DNA of 64,000 nt from Haemophilus sputorum CCUG 13788 (GTDB lineage: Bacteria; Pseudomonadota; Gammaproteobacteria; Enterobacterales; Pasteurellaceae). Below are positions 48,433 through 59,769 of this stretch, in pieces (position 1 is the first letter of the stretch; each line of letters starts with the position of its first letter). The position numbers and the translations under genes are program-made. Location of the stretch: the NCBI RefSeq assembly GCF_000238795.1, contig NZ_AFNK01000006.1, positions 62,001 through 126,000 on the forward strand, read 5' to 3'. Under the pieces are notes generated by a model that was not told the DNA's origin, searched no databases, and worked only from the letters and a program-made list of their open reading frames with translations.

Positions 48433-48449
48433 TTACCTCAATTAGGTAA
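48433..48449. promoter_or_regulatory. Palindrome upstream of narP
   Basis: TTACCT-CAATT-AGGTAA is a perfect inverted repeat 53 bp before the narP start. Its half-sites resemble the NarL/NarP heptamer TACYYMT, but the spacing differs from the 7-2-7 arrangement NarP prefers. It may be an autoregulatory site. Confidence 0.4.
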
Positions 48450-48501
48450 CTTGATTTAGGCACAATAGCACGGAAAATAGCCGTTTTTGAGGAGTGTAGC
48501 A

Positions 48502-49424
<923 letters not shown>

Positions 49425-49466
49425 CTACACTCTGCGTCCTGAATTTTAACGCTGTTCATCTTGCTA

Positions 49467-49496
49467 TTTCCTCTCCCATCAAAGGAGAGGAAATTT
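49467..49496 (+). terminator. Hairpin after yfhL
   Basis: A ten-bp perfect stem TTTCCTCTCC / GGAGAGGAAA with a seven-base loop and a TTTC tail, between yfhL and dusA. The T run is short. Confidence 0.65.
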
Positions 49497-49524
49497 CATA
49501 TTCCACCAAAGATTAAAGAAAACT

Positions 49525-50499
49525 ATGCACCAAACCTACTACCGCGGACGTTTTTCCGTTGCGCCAATGCTTGATTGGACAACCCGCCACTGTCGCTATT
49601 TTCATCGTCAATTTACGCAACACACGCTGCTTTATACAGAGATGATTACAGCACCGGCAATCATTCACGCAAAATATGATTTACTTGCATTTGATCCCGC
49701 TGAAAATCCAGTTGCATTGCAATTAGGAGGAAGTGATCCAACGCAATTAGCGCATTGTGCCAAGTTAGTTGAAGAACGGGGTTATGCGGAAATTAACCTT
49801 AATGTTGGCTGCCCTTCAGATCGCGTACAAAACGGCATGTTTGGTGCTTGCTTGATGGGCAAAGCTGATTTGGTTGCAGATTGTATGAAAGCGATGCGCG
49901 ATGCGGTAGATATTCCTGTGACAGTGAAGCATCGCATCGGTATTGATGATTTAGATAGCTATGAATTTTTATGCGATTTCATCGAAAAAGTGCAGCCTTA
50001 TTCACAAGATTTTATCGTACATGCGCGTAAAGCGTGGCTTTCAGGCCTCAGCCCGAAAGAAAATCGCGAAATTCCACCGCTGGATTATGAGCGGGTTTAT
50101 CAGCTTAAGCGTGATTTTCCGCATTTAAATATTTCGATTAACGGTGGCATTAAAACTATCGACGAAATCAAAACCCACCTGCAATTTGTTGATGGCGTGA
50201 TGGTTGGGCGCGAAGCCTACCAAAACCCTTCGCTACTGGGTGCGATTGATTCGCAAATTTTTGGTGAAAATCGACCGCTTGTCACTGCCAAAGCAGCCGT
50301 GGAGAAGATGTTCCCTTACATTGAACAACAACTCTCACAAGGCGTTTATCTTAATCATATCGTGCGCCATATGCTAGGGGCTTTCCAACAATGCAAAGGC
50401 GCTCGCCAATGGCGTCGTCATTTAAGTGAAAATGCAACCAAACCAGGCGCAGGCGTGGAAGTGGTTGAGCAAGCCTTAGCATTCGTGCAAGCGGATTAA
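49525..50499 (+). CDS. dusA: tRNA-dihydrouridine(20/20a) synthase
   Basis: DusA reduces uridine 20/20a in the D loop of tRNA with FMN. The 324-residue TIM barrel shows [18 protein letters not shown], the catalytic cysteine region [21 protein letters not shown] and [23 protein letters not shown], the last being specific to DusA. The stop codon overlaps the stop of the convergent acylphosphatase gene by two bases. Confidence 0.95.
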   Translation: MHQTYYRGRFSVAPMLDWTTRHCRYFHRQFTQHTLLYTEMITAPAIIHAKYDLLAFDPAENPVALQLGGSDPTQLAHCAKLVEERGYAEINLNVGCPSDRVQNGMFGACLMGKADLVADCMKAMRDAVDIPVTVKHRIGIDDLDSYEFLCDFIEKVQPYSQDFIVHARKAWLSGLSPKENREIPPLDYERVYQLKRDFPHLNISINGGIKTIDEIKTHLQFVDGVMVGREAYQNPSLLGAIDSQIFGENRPLVTAKAAVEKMFPYIEQQLSQGVYLNHIVRHMLGAFQQCKGARQWRRHLSENATKPGAGVEVVEQALAFVQAD

Positions 50500-50768
50500 C
50501 GAATAATCGAAAAATTTTCAAAAATCGTGGTGGTTGGGTAATCTAACTCAACCACTCGCTCTACCTCTGCCGTTTTCGGCCCATGTTTAAGCCAAGCAGC
50601 CATCGCCTCTAATTGTACTTCACTGCCTTGTGCAATCACTTCCACACTGCCATCAATCCGATTTCGTACGGTACCTTTTAGCCCAATTTTGCCCGCTTCT
50701 TGCAAAGTAAAAAAGCGAAATCCCACGCCTTGTACTTCTCCAAAAACAAAAAACTGTTTTGTTTGCAT
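50496..50768 (-). CDS. yccX: Acylphosphatase
   Basis: A 90-residue enzyme that hydrolyses acyl phosphates. The catalytic arginine is in [11 protein letters not shown] and the asparagine in [13 protein letters not shown]. The start at 50768 was chosen because AGGAGAGG lies directly in front; an ATG five codons earlier would place that ribosome binding site inside the gene. It ends within the dusA stop. Confidence 0.95.
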   Translation of the reverse strand: MQTKQFFVFGEVQGVGFRFFTLQEAGKIGLKGTVRNRIDGSVEVIAQGSEVQLEAMAAWLKHGPKTAEVERVVELDYPTTTIFENFSIIR

Positions 50769-50974
50769 ACTGCCTCTCCTCATTCTTAGTCTGAGTTTTA
50801 ATCAATTATACTAAAAAATGCTAAAGGTTCATTCCGCTAAAAAGTCTAAAAAACCTCAAACAACCCGCCAAGAAAAAGATGATATTTAGAATATTATTCT
50901 AAGCAATCTTAAAACGGAGTCATTATTTGCTGATCGCATAGCATAAAAGTCGAAAAAAAGTGACAAATTTGCAT
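50769..50974. other. Intergenic region between yccX and the leuC promoter
   Basis: No confident gene. It contains a TATAAT on minus (50804-50809 region) that could serve yccX, a 23-codon frame starting MLKVHSAKKSKK (50818-50889) without a ribosome binding site, and a 17-bp palindrome TTAGAAT-ATT-ATTCTAA (50886-50902). Confidence 0.5.
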
Positions 50975-51003
50975 TTTACTTTCGTTTTTTAAGCCGTTAT
51001 AGT
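50975..51003 (+). promoter_or_regulatory. leuCD promoter
   Basis: TTTACT (50975-50980) and TATAGT (50998-51003) are 17 bp apart, about 98 bp before leuC. The leader thus contains the inverted USS pair at 51017-51062. Confidence 0.6.
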
Positions 51004-51016
51004 GAATGGCATTCAC

Positions 51017-51062
51017 ACAAGCGGTGATTTTTGCAAAATTTTTTGCATATTCCACCGCTTGT
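51017..51062. repeat. Inverted USS pair in the leuC leader
   Basis: ACAAGCGGTG (51017-51026) faces CACCGCTTGT (51053-51062), a ten-bp stem. It lies downstream of the probable promoter, so its hairpin would be transcribed in the 5' leader of leuCD. Confidence 0.8.
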
Positions 51063-51100
51063 TCTGTTTAAAATTCAATTGATTTAAAAGTGGGATTATT

Positions 51101-52510
51101 ATGGCAAAAACACTCTACGATAAACTTTTCGATGCACATGTCGTGTATGAAGCCGAAGGCGAAACACCTATTCTTTATATTAACCGCCACTTAATTCATG
51201 AAGTGACCAGCCCACAAGCATTCGACGGCTTACGCGTAGCTGGCCGCCAAGTTCGTCAAGTTAGCAAAACTTTCGGTACGATGGACCACAGCATTTCTAC
51301 CCAAGTGCGCGATGTCAATCAACTAGAAGGCCAAGCAAAAATTCAAGTACTGGAATTAGCCAAAAACTGCGAAGCAACGGGGATTTCGTTATTTGATATG
51401 CAAACCAAACAGCAAGGGATCGTCCATGTTATGGGGCCAGAACAAGGCTTAACCCTACCTGGGATGACCATTGTCTGTGGGGACTCTCACACCGCGACAC
51501 ACGGAGCATTCGGCGCGTTAGCCTTTGGTATCGGAACTTCTGAAGTAGAACACGTTCTTGCCACCCAAACTTTAAAACAAGCTCGCGCAAAAAATATGAA
51601 AGTGGAAGTGCGCGGTAAAGTTGCGCCCGGCATCACTGCAAAAGATATTGTATTAGCCATTATCGGTAAAACCACAATGGCGGGTGGTACAGGCCATGTT
51701 GTGGAATTCTGTGGTGAAGCTATTCGTGATCTTTCGATGGAAGGCCGCATGACGGTATGTAATATGGCGATTGAATTCGGTGCAAAAGCAGGCTTAATTG
51801 CGCCAGATGAAACGACTTTTGCATACTTAAAAGGTCGTCCGCACGCGCCAACTGGTCAGGATTGGGAAGATGCTGTCGCTTATTGGAAAACCTTAAAATC
51901 AGATGACGATGCTCACTTTGACAGCATCGTTGTGCTAGAAGCGAAAGATATTGCACCACAAGTGACTTGGGGGACAAACCCAGGGCAAGTTATTGGAATT
52001 GATGAACGCGTTCCAAACCCAGCAGAAATGGCTGATCCAGTGACAAAAGCTTCGGCAGAAAAAGCATTAGCTTATATCGGTTTAGAAGCAGATACCGATT
52101 TCAAAAATGTTCCCGTTGATCAAGTCTTTATCGGCTCTTGCACCAACTCCCGAATTGAAGATTTACGCGCAGCCGCAGCGGTCATGAAAGGCCGTAAAAA
52201 AGCGGATAATGTTAAACGTGTGTTAGTCGTTCCAGGCTCAGGTTTAGTTAAAGAGCAAGCCGAGAAAGAAGGGTTAGATAAAATCTTTATTGAGGCTGGT
52301 GCAGAATGGCGTAACCCAGGCTGCTCAATGTGCTTAGGGATGAATGATGATCGTTTAGGTGAATGGGAACGCTGCGCTTCAACCTCTAACCGTAACTTTG
52401 AAGGCCGCCAAGGCCGTAATGGTCGCACTCACTTAGTTAGCCCAGCAATGGCAGCCGCTGCGGCAGTATTTGGTAAATTTGTTGATATTCGTGATGTAAA
52501 ACTCAACTAA
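51101..52510 (+). CDS. leuC: 3-isopropylmalate dehydratase large subunit
   Basis: LeuC with LeuD isomerises 2-isopropylmalate to 3-isopropylmalate in leucine synthesis. The 469-residue aconitase-like protein carries cluster cysteines in [14 protein letters not shown] and [11 protein letters not shown], and the HxTHG stretch [19 protein letters not shown]. leuA and leuB, usually upstream, are not here. Confidence 0.98.
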   Translation: MAKTLYDKLFDAHVVYEAEGETPILYINRHLIHEVTSPQAFDGLRVAGRQVRQVSKTFGTMDHSISTQVRDVNQLEGQAKIQVLELAKNCEATGISLFDMQTKQQGIVHVMGPEQGLTLPGMTIVCGDSHTATHGAFGALAFGIGTSEVEHVLATQTLKQARAKNMKVEVRGKVAPGITAKDIVLAIIGKTTMAGGTGHVVEFCGEAIRDLSMEGRMTVCNMAIEFGAKAGLIAPDETTFAYLKGRPHAPTGQDWEDAVAYWKTLKSDDDAHFDSIVVLEAKDIAPQVTWGTNPGQVIGIDERVPNPAEMADPVTKASAEKALAYIGLEADTDFKNVPVDQVFIGSCTNSRIEDLRAAAAVMKGRKKADNVKRVLVVPGSGLVKEQAEKEGLDKIFIEAGAEWRNPGCSMCLGMNDDRLGEWERCASTSNRNFEGRQGRNGRTHLVSPAMAAAAAVFGKFVDIRDVKLN

Positions 52511-52536
52511 CCCTCAGATAAGAAAGGATAAGAAAA

Positions 52537-53139
52537 ATGGCAGGTATTAAACAACATTCAGGCTTAGTGGTTCCACTTGATGCAGCAAACGTAGATACGG
52601 ATGCAATCATTCCAAAGCAATTCTTACAAGCAATTACTCGCGTAGGTTTTGGGAAACATTTATTTCACGAATGGCGCTATTTAGATGCGGCAGAAACCCA
52701 GCCAAATCCAGATTTTGTGCTCAATTTTCCACAATATCAAGGCGCGACTATTTTATTAGCGCGTAAAAATTTAGGTTGTGGTTCTTCACGCGAACACGCA
52801 CCATGGGCATTAGCTGACTACGGTTTTAAAGTGATGATTGCCCCAAGCTTTGCAGATATTTTCTACAATAACAGCCTAAACAACCATATGTTGCCAATTC
52901 GTTTAAGCGAAGAGGAAGTGGAAGAGATTTTCCAATGGGTGTGGGCAAATGAAGGCAAGCAAATTCATGTCGATTTAGAAGCCATGACAGTGACCGTTGG
53001 CGAAAAAGTATATCATTTTGAATTAGATGAATTCCGCCGCCACTGCCTATTAAACGGCTTAGATAACATCGGCTTAACCCTTCAACATGAAGATGCGATT
53101 GCTGCTTACGAGAAAAACATTCCCGCATTTCTTCGCTAA
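52537..53139 (+). CDS. leuD: 3-isopropylmalate dehydratase small subunit
   Basis: The 200-residue swivel-domain subunit of isopropylmalate isomerase. Signatures are [12 protein letters not shown] and [20 protein letters not shown]. It lies 26 bp after leuC and forms an operon with it; a terminator follows. Confidence 0.98.
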   Translation: MAGIKQHSGLVVPLDAANVDTDAIIPKQFLQAITRVGFGKHLFHEWRYLDAAETQPNPDFVLNFPQYQGATILLARKNLGCGSSREHAPWALADYGFKVMIAPSFADIFYNNSLNNHMLPIRLSEEEVEEIFQWVWANEGKQIHVDLEAMTVTVGEKVYHFELDEFRRHCLLNGLDNIGLTLQHEDAIAAYEKNIPAFLR

Positions 53140-53157
53140 GTTAAACATTAAGCATCA

Positions 53158-53193
53158 AAAAGCCCCAAATCAAATTGATCTGGGGCTTTCCCG
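53158..53193 (+). terminator. Terminator between leuD and uvrD (bidirectional)
   Basis: AAAGCCCCA and TGGGGCTTT arms (53159-53167 with 53181-53189), with an additional short inner stem. It lies between convergent genes. Confidence 0.8.
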
Positions 53194-53206
53194 TTTTATT
53201 GGCTTA

Positions 53207-55423
53207 TCACGATAACTTTTCTAATGGCGCCATTTTTGCAATCAGCCATTTAATGCCATTGCCTTGGAAAGCAATCTGCAGGCGTGTTGCCTCACCACTC
53301 CCTTCAACGTTGACAATGGTGCCTTGCCCAAATTTCGGGTGCATCACTTTTTGCCCCATCTTCCAGCTGCTATCATGGAGAATGGAAGCGGTCGTTTTTG
53401 CGACCTGTTTTGCAAATATGTTATTTTGTACAAAACTCGCAGCACGGTTAATGTTACCACGTAAGCGAATTTCACGAATATGCGCTTCTGGGAGCTCTTC
53501 AATAAAACGTGATGCCACATGGCGCTCTTCTTTGCCATATAAACGGCGTAATTCCGCATAGCTAATGGTTAATTTGCGTTTAGCACGCGTAATACCTACA
53601 TAAGCAAGACGGCGTTCTTCTTGCAATCGCCCTTCATCAAAACTCATGCCACTTGGGAAAATACCTTCTTCAACGCCCACCATGAACACGCGCGGAAATT
53701 CCAAACCTTTTGCTGAATGTAGCGTCATCAGTTCCACATAGTCTTGGTTCGGAGAGGCTTGCGCTTCGCCGGCTTCCAACGAAGCATGGGTTAAAAAAGC
53801 GGTTAAATCAGAAAGATCTTCTGCTTCATCCGGTTTAGTAAATTGCTTTGTGGCCGTCACTAACTCTTCCAAGTTTTCAATGCGGACTTCGCCCTTTTCA
53901 CCTTTTTCTTGCTGATACATCTCATACAAGCCCGATTTTTTGATTACAAAATCAGTCTGTTCAGATAAATTCATCTGTTCGGTTTCTTGATCGAGCGCAT
54001 TAATTAAATCTACAAAACGCAACAAGGCATTCGCTGCTCTGCCTGATAATAACTCTTCATTTACCGCCACTTGAATTGCTTGCCATAGTGTAATTTGACG
54101 ATCACGCACCAGCTGGCGAATGGTTTCTAACGTGCGCTCCCCAATACCACGCGGCGGGGTGTTAATGACACGCTCGAAAGCAGCATCATCAAAACGGTTA
54201 CTAATCAAGCGCAAATAGGCTAATGCATCTTTAATCTCTTGGCGTTCAAAAAAGCGCATTCCCCCATAAATGCGGTAAGGAATATTTGCTTGAATCAGCG
54301 CTTCTTCAATCACACGTGATTGACTATTGCTCCGATAAAGCACAGCACATTCAGATAATTCGCCCTCATCTTCTTTCCACTGTTTAATTTGTGCAGCCAC
54401 AAAACGCGCTTCATCCAATTCGTTAAACGCGCAATAAATTTCAACTGGGTCACCATCACCACTTTCCGTCCAAAGATTTTTCCCCAAGCGGTTATCATTA
54501 TTGGCGATTAACTTATTGGCAGCGGAAAGAATATGCCCTGTGGAACGATAATTTTGCTCAAGACGAATAGTCTCTGCCTGTTGGTAATCGTTTAAAAAAC
54601 GCTGAATATTTTCAACTTGCGCACCACGCCAACCATAGATAGATTGGTCATCATCGCCCACAATCATCACTTTGCCGGTTTGCCCCGCCAATAAATGAAT
54701 CAGGTCATACTGAATGTTGTTGGTATCTTGAAACTCATCAATCAAAATATGTTGGAAACGTTGCTGATAGCGTTGCAAAATCAATTTATTGTGTTTTAGC
54801 AATTCATAAGCGCGAATCAATAATTCCGCGAAATCCAACAAGCCTGCTCGATCACAAGCCTCTTGGTACAAACGATAAATTTCAACTAATTTTTTCTCAT
54901 TCGGATCGTTGTGGTGATCAATATCTTTGGCACGCTTGCCTTTATCCTTTTGCGCATTGATATACCACGCGACATGCTTCGGTGGAAAATTTTTCTCATC
55001 AATATTATGTAGCTTGAGTAAGCGTTTAATCAGGCGTTGCTGATCTTCCGTATCCATAATTTGGAAATCTTGTGGCAAGTTGGCGTCCAAATAATGCGCG
55101 CGCAACAAACGGTTTGCAATGCTATGGAAAGTCCCTACCCACATTCCAAATAGACGTCCGCCACTCATGTGATCTTCTGCAGTTTGTGCTAACGTATATT
55201 CAATTCGATGACGCATTTCCGCTGCCGCTTTATTGGTAAAAGTCACGGCTAAAATGTTCGATTCTGGCACATTCTCCACGCCAATTAACCACGCAATACG
55301 GTGAGTAAGCACGCGTGTTTTGCCAGAGCCTGCCCCTGCAAGTACTAAATAATTACCAATCGGGGCAGCAACTGCTTCACGTTGCTTATCGTTCAGCCCG
55401 TCTAAGAGTAAAGAAAAATCCAT
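53207..55423 (-). CDS. uvrD: DNA helicase II
   Basis: UvrD is a 3'-5' superfamily 1 helicase in mismatch and nucleotide excision repair. The 738-residue protein has Walker A GAGSGKTRVL, motif II DEFQDTNNIQ, motif III GDDDQSIYGWRGA, motif V LMTLHSAKGLEFP and motif VI YVGITRAK. A C-terminal Tudor-like domain (HPKFGQGTIVNVEGSGEATRLQIAF) binds RNA polymerase in E. coli. The length is a little above the usual 720-730. Confidence 0.97.
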   Translation of the reverse strand: MDFSLLLDGLNDKQREAVAAPIGNYLVLAGAGSGKTRVLTHRIAWLIGVENVPESNILAVTFTNKAAAEMRHRIEYTLAQTAEDHMSGGRLFGMWVGTFHSIANRLLRAHYLDANLPQDFQIMDTEDQQRLIKRLLKLHNIDEKNFPPKHVAWYINAQKDKGKRAKDIDHHNDPNEKKLVEIYRLYQEACDRAGLLDFAELLIRAYELLKHNKLILQRYQQRFQHILIDEFQDTNNIQYDLIHLLAGQTGKVMIVGDDDQSIYGWRGAQVENIQRFLNDYQQAETIRLEQNYRSTGHILSAANKLIANNDNRLGKNLWTESGDGDPVEIYCAFNELDEARFVAAQIKQWKEDEGELSECAVLYRSNSQSRVIEEALIQANIPYRIYGGMRFFERQEIKDALAYLRLISNRFDDAAFERVINTPPRGIGERTLETIRQLVRDRQITLWQAIQVAVNEELLSGRAANALLRFVDLINALDQETEQMNLSEQTDFVIKKSGLYEMYQQEKGEKGEVRIENLEELVTATKQFTKPDEAEDLSDLTAFLTHASLEAGEAQASPNQDYVELMTLHSAKGLEFPRVFMVGVEEGIFPSGMSFDEGRLQEERRLAYVGITRAKRKLTISYAELRRLYGKEERHVASRFIEELPEAHIREIRLRGNINRAASFVQNNIFAKQVAKTTASILHDSSWKMGQKVMHPKFGQGTIVNVEGSGEATRLQIAFQGNGIKWLIAKMAPLEKLS

Positions 55424-55532
55424 GATGAAACCTATCTATTGTATTTTTATCCATTATATCGCAAGCGGTCGTTTTTTTGAAATTTTTTGCAAATCCCACA
55501 AAGAAAAAGCCATTCTTTCGAATGGCTTAAAA

Positions 55533-56783
55533 TCAATGTCCGCTTAAGACCTGCGCAGGAGAAAGTTTTGCAGCACGCGATGCCGGATAGAGGCTCGCAC
55601 ACAAACTTAGCACGAGAGTGGCAAGTAATACATAAACAATATCTTGCCAATGTAATTCGCTTGGAAGGAAATCAATAAAGTAGATACCATCTGAAAGCAA
55701 TTTAACCCCGAAGAATTGTTCTAAAGATTTGATAATTGCGGTTAAATTTAGTGCCAGCAATACGCCTAAAATTAAGCCAATTACTGCACCTTTCATACCT
55801 GAAATCAGTCCATACCAAAGGAAAATCTGCTTAATAAAACGATTATTAGCACCCAGCGTACGCATAATCGCAATATCTCCTTGCTTGTCTTTTACTGCCA
55901 TAATTAAAGTGGAAATAATATTAAAACAAGCCACGCCAATCACTAATACCATTGCAATATACATCACCGCACGAATCAGCTGAATGTCGTTATACATATA
56001 GCCAAATTTGTCTATCCAAGTATTGAGATAAAGTGGTTGCTCAAAAGCATTTAACTCAGGGAGCGCCAGTTGATTAACCGCAAACGGCGATTTTAAAGAA
56101 AGCTCAACCCCTGAAATTTCTTGAGGGCTATATTCCAACAGCTCTTGTGCTTTGGTTAATGGCAATAACGCATAACTGTGGTCTAGCTGCCCTTCTAATT
56201 TCAAAATACCCGTTACTGGCAAACTAAAACGTAACGGCTGGGCTAATTTACCATCTTCAGTCGGTTGCGGAAGTAATAAAGTAACTTCATCGCCTGCTTC
56301 AACCGATAAATCTTTAGCAATACCTGCACCTAAAATAAGCCCACCCTCTTGGTGAAACGCTTGCCATTGTTCTGCCGGAATATAATGACTTAATTGGCTC
56401 ACTTGGTCTTGCTTTTTCGGGTCAACTCCACGCACTTGTGCAATTTTAAGTTGGCTACCGTTTTCAATCAGTCCAGTAAAACTCACGAATGGCGAAACAG
56501 CGCTCACATTCGGATTCTCGCTAACTAATTTCTCTAAACGCTCCCCCGCCTGAATTGGCACATTTTCATTTCCATTGTAAGAATAGAGTTCCACGTGTGG
56601 CACAACAGAAAGTACGCGCTGATTAAGCTCACGCTCAAAACCATTCATCGCACTTAAACCAATAATCAACACGGCAACCCCAAGCGCAATCCCTACGCTT
56701 GAAAAAAGAGAGATTAGTGAAACAAGGCGGTTTTTCTGCTTGCCTCGCTGATACCGCCAGCTAATAAAAAATGGGGTATTCAT
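55533..56783 (-). CDS. lolE: Lipoprotein-releasing ABC transporter permease LolE
   Basis: LolE forms the LolCDE complex, which extracts lipoproteins from the inner membrane. The 416-residue protein has one N-terminal helix, a large periplasmic domain and three C-terminal helices (MacB/FtsX fold), ending LYPASRAAKLSPAQVLSGH. The N-terminus SWRYQRGKQKNRLVSLISLFSSVGIALGVAVLI is of the LolE type. The start overlaps the lolD stop by one base. Confidence 0.93.
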   Translation of the reverse strand: MNTPFFISWRYQRGKQKNRLVSLISLFSSVGIALGVAVLIIGLSAMNGFERELNQRVLSVVPHVELYSYNGNENVPIQAGERLEKLVSENPNVSAVSPFVSFTGLIENGSQLKIAQVRGVDPKKQDQVSQLSHYIPAEQWQAFHQEGGLILGAGIAKDLSVEAGDEVTLLLPQPTEDGKLAQPLRFSLPVTGILKLEGQLDHSYALLPLTKAQELLEYSPQEISGVELSLKSPFAVNQLALPELNAFEQPLYLNTWIDKFGYMYNDIQLIRAVMYIAMVLVIGVACFNIISTLIMAVKDKQGDIAIMRTLGANNRFIKQIFLWYGLISGMKGAVIGLILGVLLALNLTAIIKSLEQFFGVKLLSDGIYFIDFLPSELHWQDIVYVLLATLVLSLCASLYPASRAAKLSPAQVLSGH

Positions 56784-57463
56784 TAGGCTTCCTCAGTTAA
56801 AATACCATCACGCATGACAAAACGACGAGAGAGTTTTTGCGCGAGATTCAAATCGTGTGTCACTAATAAGAAGGCAATATTTTGCTCATGATTTAGCTGT
56901 TTGATTAAATCGAAAATACTTTCTGTAGTTTTCTGATCTAAGTTCCCTGTAGGTTCATCTGCCAATACAAGCGATGGGTTATTGACTAAAGCACGCGCAA
57001 TTGCAACCCGTTGGCGCTCACCACCTGAAAGAGCCGATGGACGATGCGTAATTCGATGTGATAATCCGACCGCTTGTAGCATTTTCTCAGCACGATCTGC
57101 CGCTTCGCTTTTGTTCTGACGCCCGATTAACATCGGCATCATGACATTTTCCAGCGCCGTAAAATCTGCCATCAAATGATGGAATTGATAAACGAAGCCT
57201 AAATAGCGATTACGCAAATCGGCTAACTGATTGGCACTCAATTTTTGTAACGATTGATCCGCAATCCAAACCTCGCCAGCACTCGGTTGGTCTAAGCCAC
57301 CTAAACTATGTAGTAAGGTACTTTTACCTGAACCAGAACTCCCAACGATTGCCACTAGCTCACCTTTTTCCATCGAAAAAGAAACATTTTTTAATACTTG
57401 AACTTGCTGTTCGCCTTCTTCATAAAACTTGCTGATATTTTCACAGCGCAATAATGTTGTCAT
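56783..57463 (-). CDS. lolD: Lipoprotein-releasing ABC transporter ATPase LolD
   Basis: LolD is the ATPase of LolCDE. The 226-residue protein has Walker [13 protein letters not shown], the signature [16 protein letters not shown] and Walker [13 protein letters not shown]. It lies between lolC and lolE in one transcript, with 15 bp to lolC and an overlap with lolE. Confidence 0.97.
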   Translation of the reverse strand: MTTLLRCENISKFYEEGEQQVQVLKNVSFSMEKGELVAIVGSSGSGKSTLLHSLGGLDQPSAGEVWIADQSLQKLSANQLADLRNRYLGFVYQFHHLMADFTALENVMMPMLIGRQNKSEAADRAEKMLQAVGLSHRITHRPSALSGGERQRVAIARALVNNPSLVLADEPTGNLDQKTTESIFDLIKQLNHEQNIAFLLVTHDLNLAQKLSRRFVMRDGILTEEA

Positions 57464-57478
57464 GGTTTAGCCTTTTTA

Positions 57479-58651
57479 TTATTCATATCTTAACGCCTGC
57501 GCAGGTTCAATTTTTGCTGCGCGGTAGGCTGGGTAAAGGGTGCAGAGCAGTGATAATCCAATCGAGCTTGTAATAATCACTGCAACTTGTGTACTCGAAA
57601 TTTCTGTCGGTAAAAGCAGCATTGGGTTAAAGAGTGCAACAATTTGGTCTAAGTAGTGGCTAATTAACACGCCTAGCCCACCACCAATAAATGCGCCAAT
57701 GACACCCACAATGGCTCCTTGGAAAACAAAAATGGCCATAACCGATCTTTTCTTAAGCCCTTGAGTTTGTAAAATGGCGATCTCACCTTGTTTATCCACC
57801 ACCATCAGACTTAATGAAGTCACAATATTAGAAATTGCAACAATAATAATTAGGCTAATCAATAACCCCATCATATTTTTTTCCATCCGGACAGCTTGGA
57901 AAAACTCACCTTTTTGTTCACGCCAGTCGCTAATTTGGTAATGTGCTTCATCAAAAGTTTGTGCAAGTTCTGTTACTTGGAATGGGTCTTGCAAGAATAA
58001 GCGCACGCCTTGTACTTCTTCAGGCGCAATACGAAGAAGACGCCCTACATCCGTCAAATTCGCAAATAGCGTATATTCGCTGGCACTGCTTTGACTTGGA
58101 TAGATACCCGAAATTTCAAATAAACGCTGAACTGGAATTCTTCCCATTGGCGTATATTGGCTATTCTCGGTAATCATCAAACGAATTTTCTCGCCTATAC
58201 TTAAATTTAGTTTATGCGCTAATTGGCTACCGATAAGTACCTTAAATTCACCTGCGGGCAAACGCTCAGCAACTGCTTGTTCATCTAGCAGAGGATCGTC
58301 TTCTGCTTTCGTCACACCAATTAGCTGCCCTGCTTGAATACCACTTTGGCTTTGAATAATGACATTCGCACGGTTAATCGCCGTGCTTTTTTGCACAAAA
58401 TCTGGCAGGGTTAATTTTTCATTCTGCGTAAAATGTCCTTCTTGCGGGGCAATAATGGCATGCGGTAAATGGGAAAGGAGATTGCGCTTTTGCATATTTT
58501 CTAAACCGTTCATCACGGAAAGTACAATCACAAGCGCCATCACACCTAGCGTAATACCAAGGCTGGCGAGGTTAGTTACCAAACGCCCGAAACGGTCGGC
58601 GCTTTTCGTGCGCCAATAACGAAAGGCAATAAATAAAGGGGTTAAATTCAT
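57479..58651 (-). CDS. lolC: Lipoprotein-releasing ABC transporter permease LolC
   Basis: LolC is the partner of LolE and binds the carrier LolA. The 390-residue protein has the same topology, with FGRLVTNLASLGITLGVMALVIVLSVMNGLENMQKRNLL at the front and LCTLYPAYRAAKIEPAQALRYE at the end. The start at 58651 (MNLTPLFIAFRYW) aligns with E. coli; two upstream ATGs in frame would add nine residues. Having separate lolC and lolE genes is the enterobacterial arrangement, unlike species with a single LolF. It is the first gene of the operon. Confidence 0.92.
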   Translation of the reverse strand: MNLTPLFIAFRYWRTKSADRFGRLVTNLASLGITLGVMALVIVLSVMNGLENMQKRNLLSHLPHAIIAPQEGHFTQNEKLTLPDFVQKSTAINRANVIIQSQSGIQAGQLIGVTKAEDDPLLDEQAVAERLPAGEFKVLIGSQLAHKLNLSIGEKIRLMITENSQYTPMGRIPVQRLFEISGIYPSQSSASEYTLFANLTDVGRLLRIAPEEVQGVRLFLQDPFQVTELAQTFDEAHYQISDWREQKGEFFQAVRMEKNMMGLLISLIIIVAISNIVTSLSLMVVDKQGEIAILQTQGLKKRSVMAIFVFQGAIVGVIGAFIGGGLGVLISHYLDQIVALFNPMLLLPTEISSTQVAVIITSSIGLSLLCTLYPAYRAAKIEPAQALRYE

Positions 58652-58670
58652 ATTTCTGGTCATAAAATAA

Positions 58671-58730
58671 AACAAGCGGTCAAATTATACTGAATTTTTG
58701 CAAAACTCTGCATAAAAATAACCGCTTGTT
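58671..58730. repeat. Inverted USS pair between grxD and lolC
   Basis: AACAAGCGGT (58671-58680) faces ACCGCTTGTT (58721-58730). On the minus strand it follows grxD and could end its transcript. Confidence 0.8.
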
Positions 58731-58744
58731 TTGAGGGAGATAAA

Positions 58745-59071
58745 TTAAGCCGGATGACGCTCAGCGACTTCTTTTAATAAGCTTTGTAATTCGCCTTTTT
58801 GTGCCATTTCTAAAACAATGTCACAACCACCCACTAATTCGCCTTCTACCCATAATTGTGGGAAAGTTGGCCAGTTTGCAAATTTTGGTAATTCTGCACG
58901 AATATCTGGGTTAGTTAAAATATCTACATAACCAAATGGTACTTGGCAGCTAATCACTGCTTCTACTGCACGTGCAGAGAAACCACATGAAGGGAATTTT
59001 GGAGAACCTTTCATGTAAAGTAAAATTGGGTTCTCGCTAATTTGTTTTTTGATTTTTTCAATCGTTTCCAT
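58745..59071 (-). CDS. grxD: Monothiol glutaredoxin GrxD
   Basis: A 108-residue monothiol glutaredoxin that carries or transfers 2Fe-2S clusters. The active-site motif is Cys29-Gly-Phe-Ser in KFPSCGFSARAV, and the glutathione-binding TFPQLWVEGELVGGCDI is present. It stands alone. Confidence 0.97.
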   Translation of the reverse strand: METIEKIKKQISENPILLYMKGSPKFPSCGFSARAVEAVISCQVPFGYVDILTNPDIRAELPKFANWPTFPQLWVEGELVGGCDIVLEMAQKGELQSLLKEVAERHPA

Positions 59072-59131
59072 TGTTACCTCTAAGGATTATCTAAAAAATA
59101 GCCGAGTGATTGTATCAGATTTTATTAAGAA

Positions 59132-59737
59132 CTAAAGTGCAATCTCTCGTCTACCCGTAAATGCATGAGAAAGGGTCGTCCCATCTACCATTTCTAATGA
59201 ACCACCAACCGGCACACCGTGCGCAATACGACTGGTTTTCACATTATATTGATGACACATTTCTGCAATATAATTGGCAGTTGCATCACCTTCAATGGTT
59301 GGATTCGTCGCTAAAATCACTTCATGGAAAGATTCATGCTCTAAGCGCTGTTGTAATAAATCTAACCCGATTTCGCGTGGCCCAATACCATCAATCGGCG
59401 ACAAATGTCCCATCAATACAAAATAACGTCCTGAAAATTGACCGGTTTGCTCAATCACTTGAATATCTTCCGGCATTTCCACAACACAAAGCTGTCCGCT
59501 CATTTGACGACGCGGATTCTTGCAGATGTTACATTCCTCTTCTTCGGTGAAGGTACGGCAACTTTGGCAATGCCCAATATGGGTCATAGCTTCATGCAAC
59601 GCTTTAGCAAGGTTCACGCCCCCTGCACGATTGCGTTGCAGCAGATGAAATGCCATTCGCTGAGCCGATTTTGGCCCCACTCCCGGCAATGCCCGCAAGG
59701 CTTCCATCAAATTTTCAAGTAAAGGACTGGTTTGCAT
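59132..59737 (-). CDS. recR: Recombination protein RecR
   Basis: RecR with RecO and RecF loads RecA on gapped DNA. The 201-residue protein has an N-terminal helix-hairpin-helix ([17 protein letters not shown]), a zinc finger with Cys57, Cys60, Cys69 and Cys72, and a Toprim domain ([15 protein letters not shown]). The usual upstream dnaX-ybaB is absent. Confidence 0.97.
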   Translation of the reverse strand: MQTSPLLENLMEALRALPGVGPKSAQRMAFHLLQRNRAGGVNLAKALHEAMTHIGHCQSCRTFTEEEECNICKNPRRQMSGQLCVVEMPEDIQVIEQTGQFSGRYFVLMGHLSPIDGIGPREIGLDLLQQRLEHESFHEVILATNPTIEGDATANYIAEMCHQYNVKTSRIAHGVPVGGSLEMVDGTTLSHAFTGRREIAL

Positions 59738-59769
59738 AAAATTTTACCGACAAAACAAAACGGCACATT

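Noticed and set aside
50818-50889. 23-codon frame starting MLKVHSAKKSKK upstream of leuC
   Set aside because: No ribosome binding site, no known family, and no leucine codon run that would mark a leu leader peptide. It could be chance.
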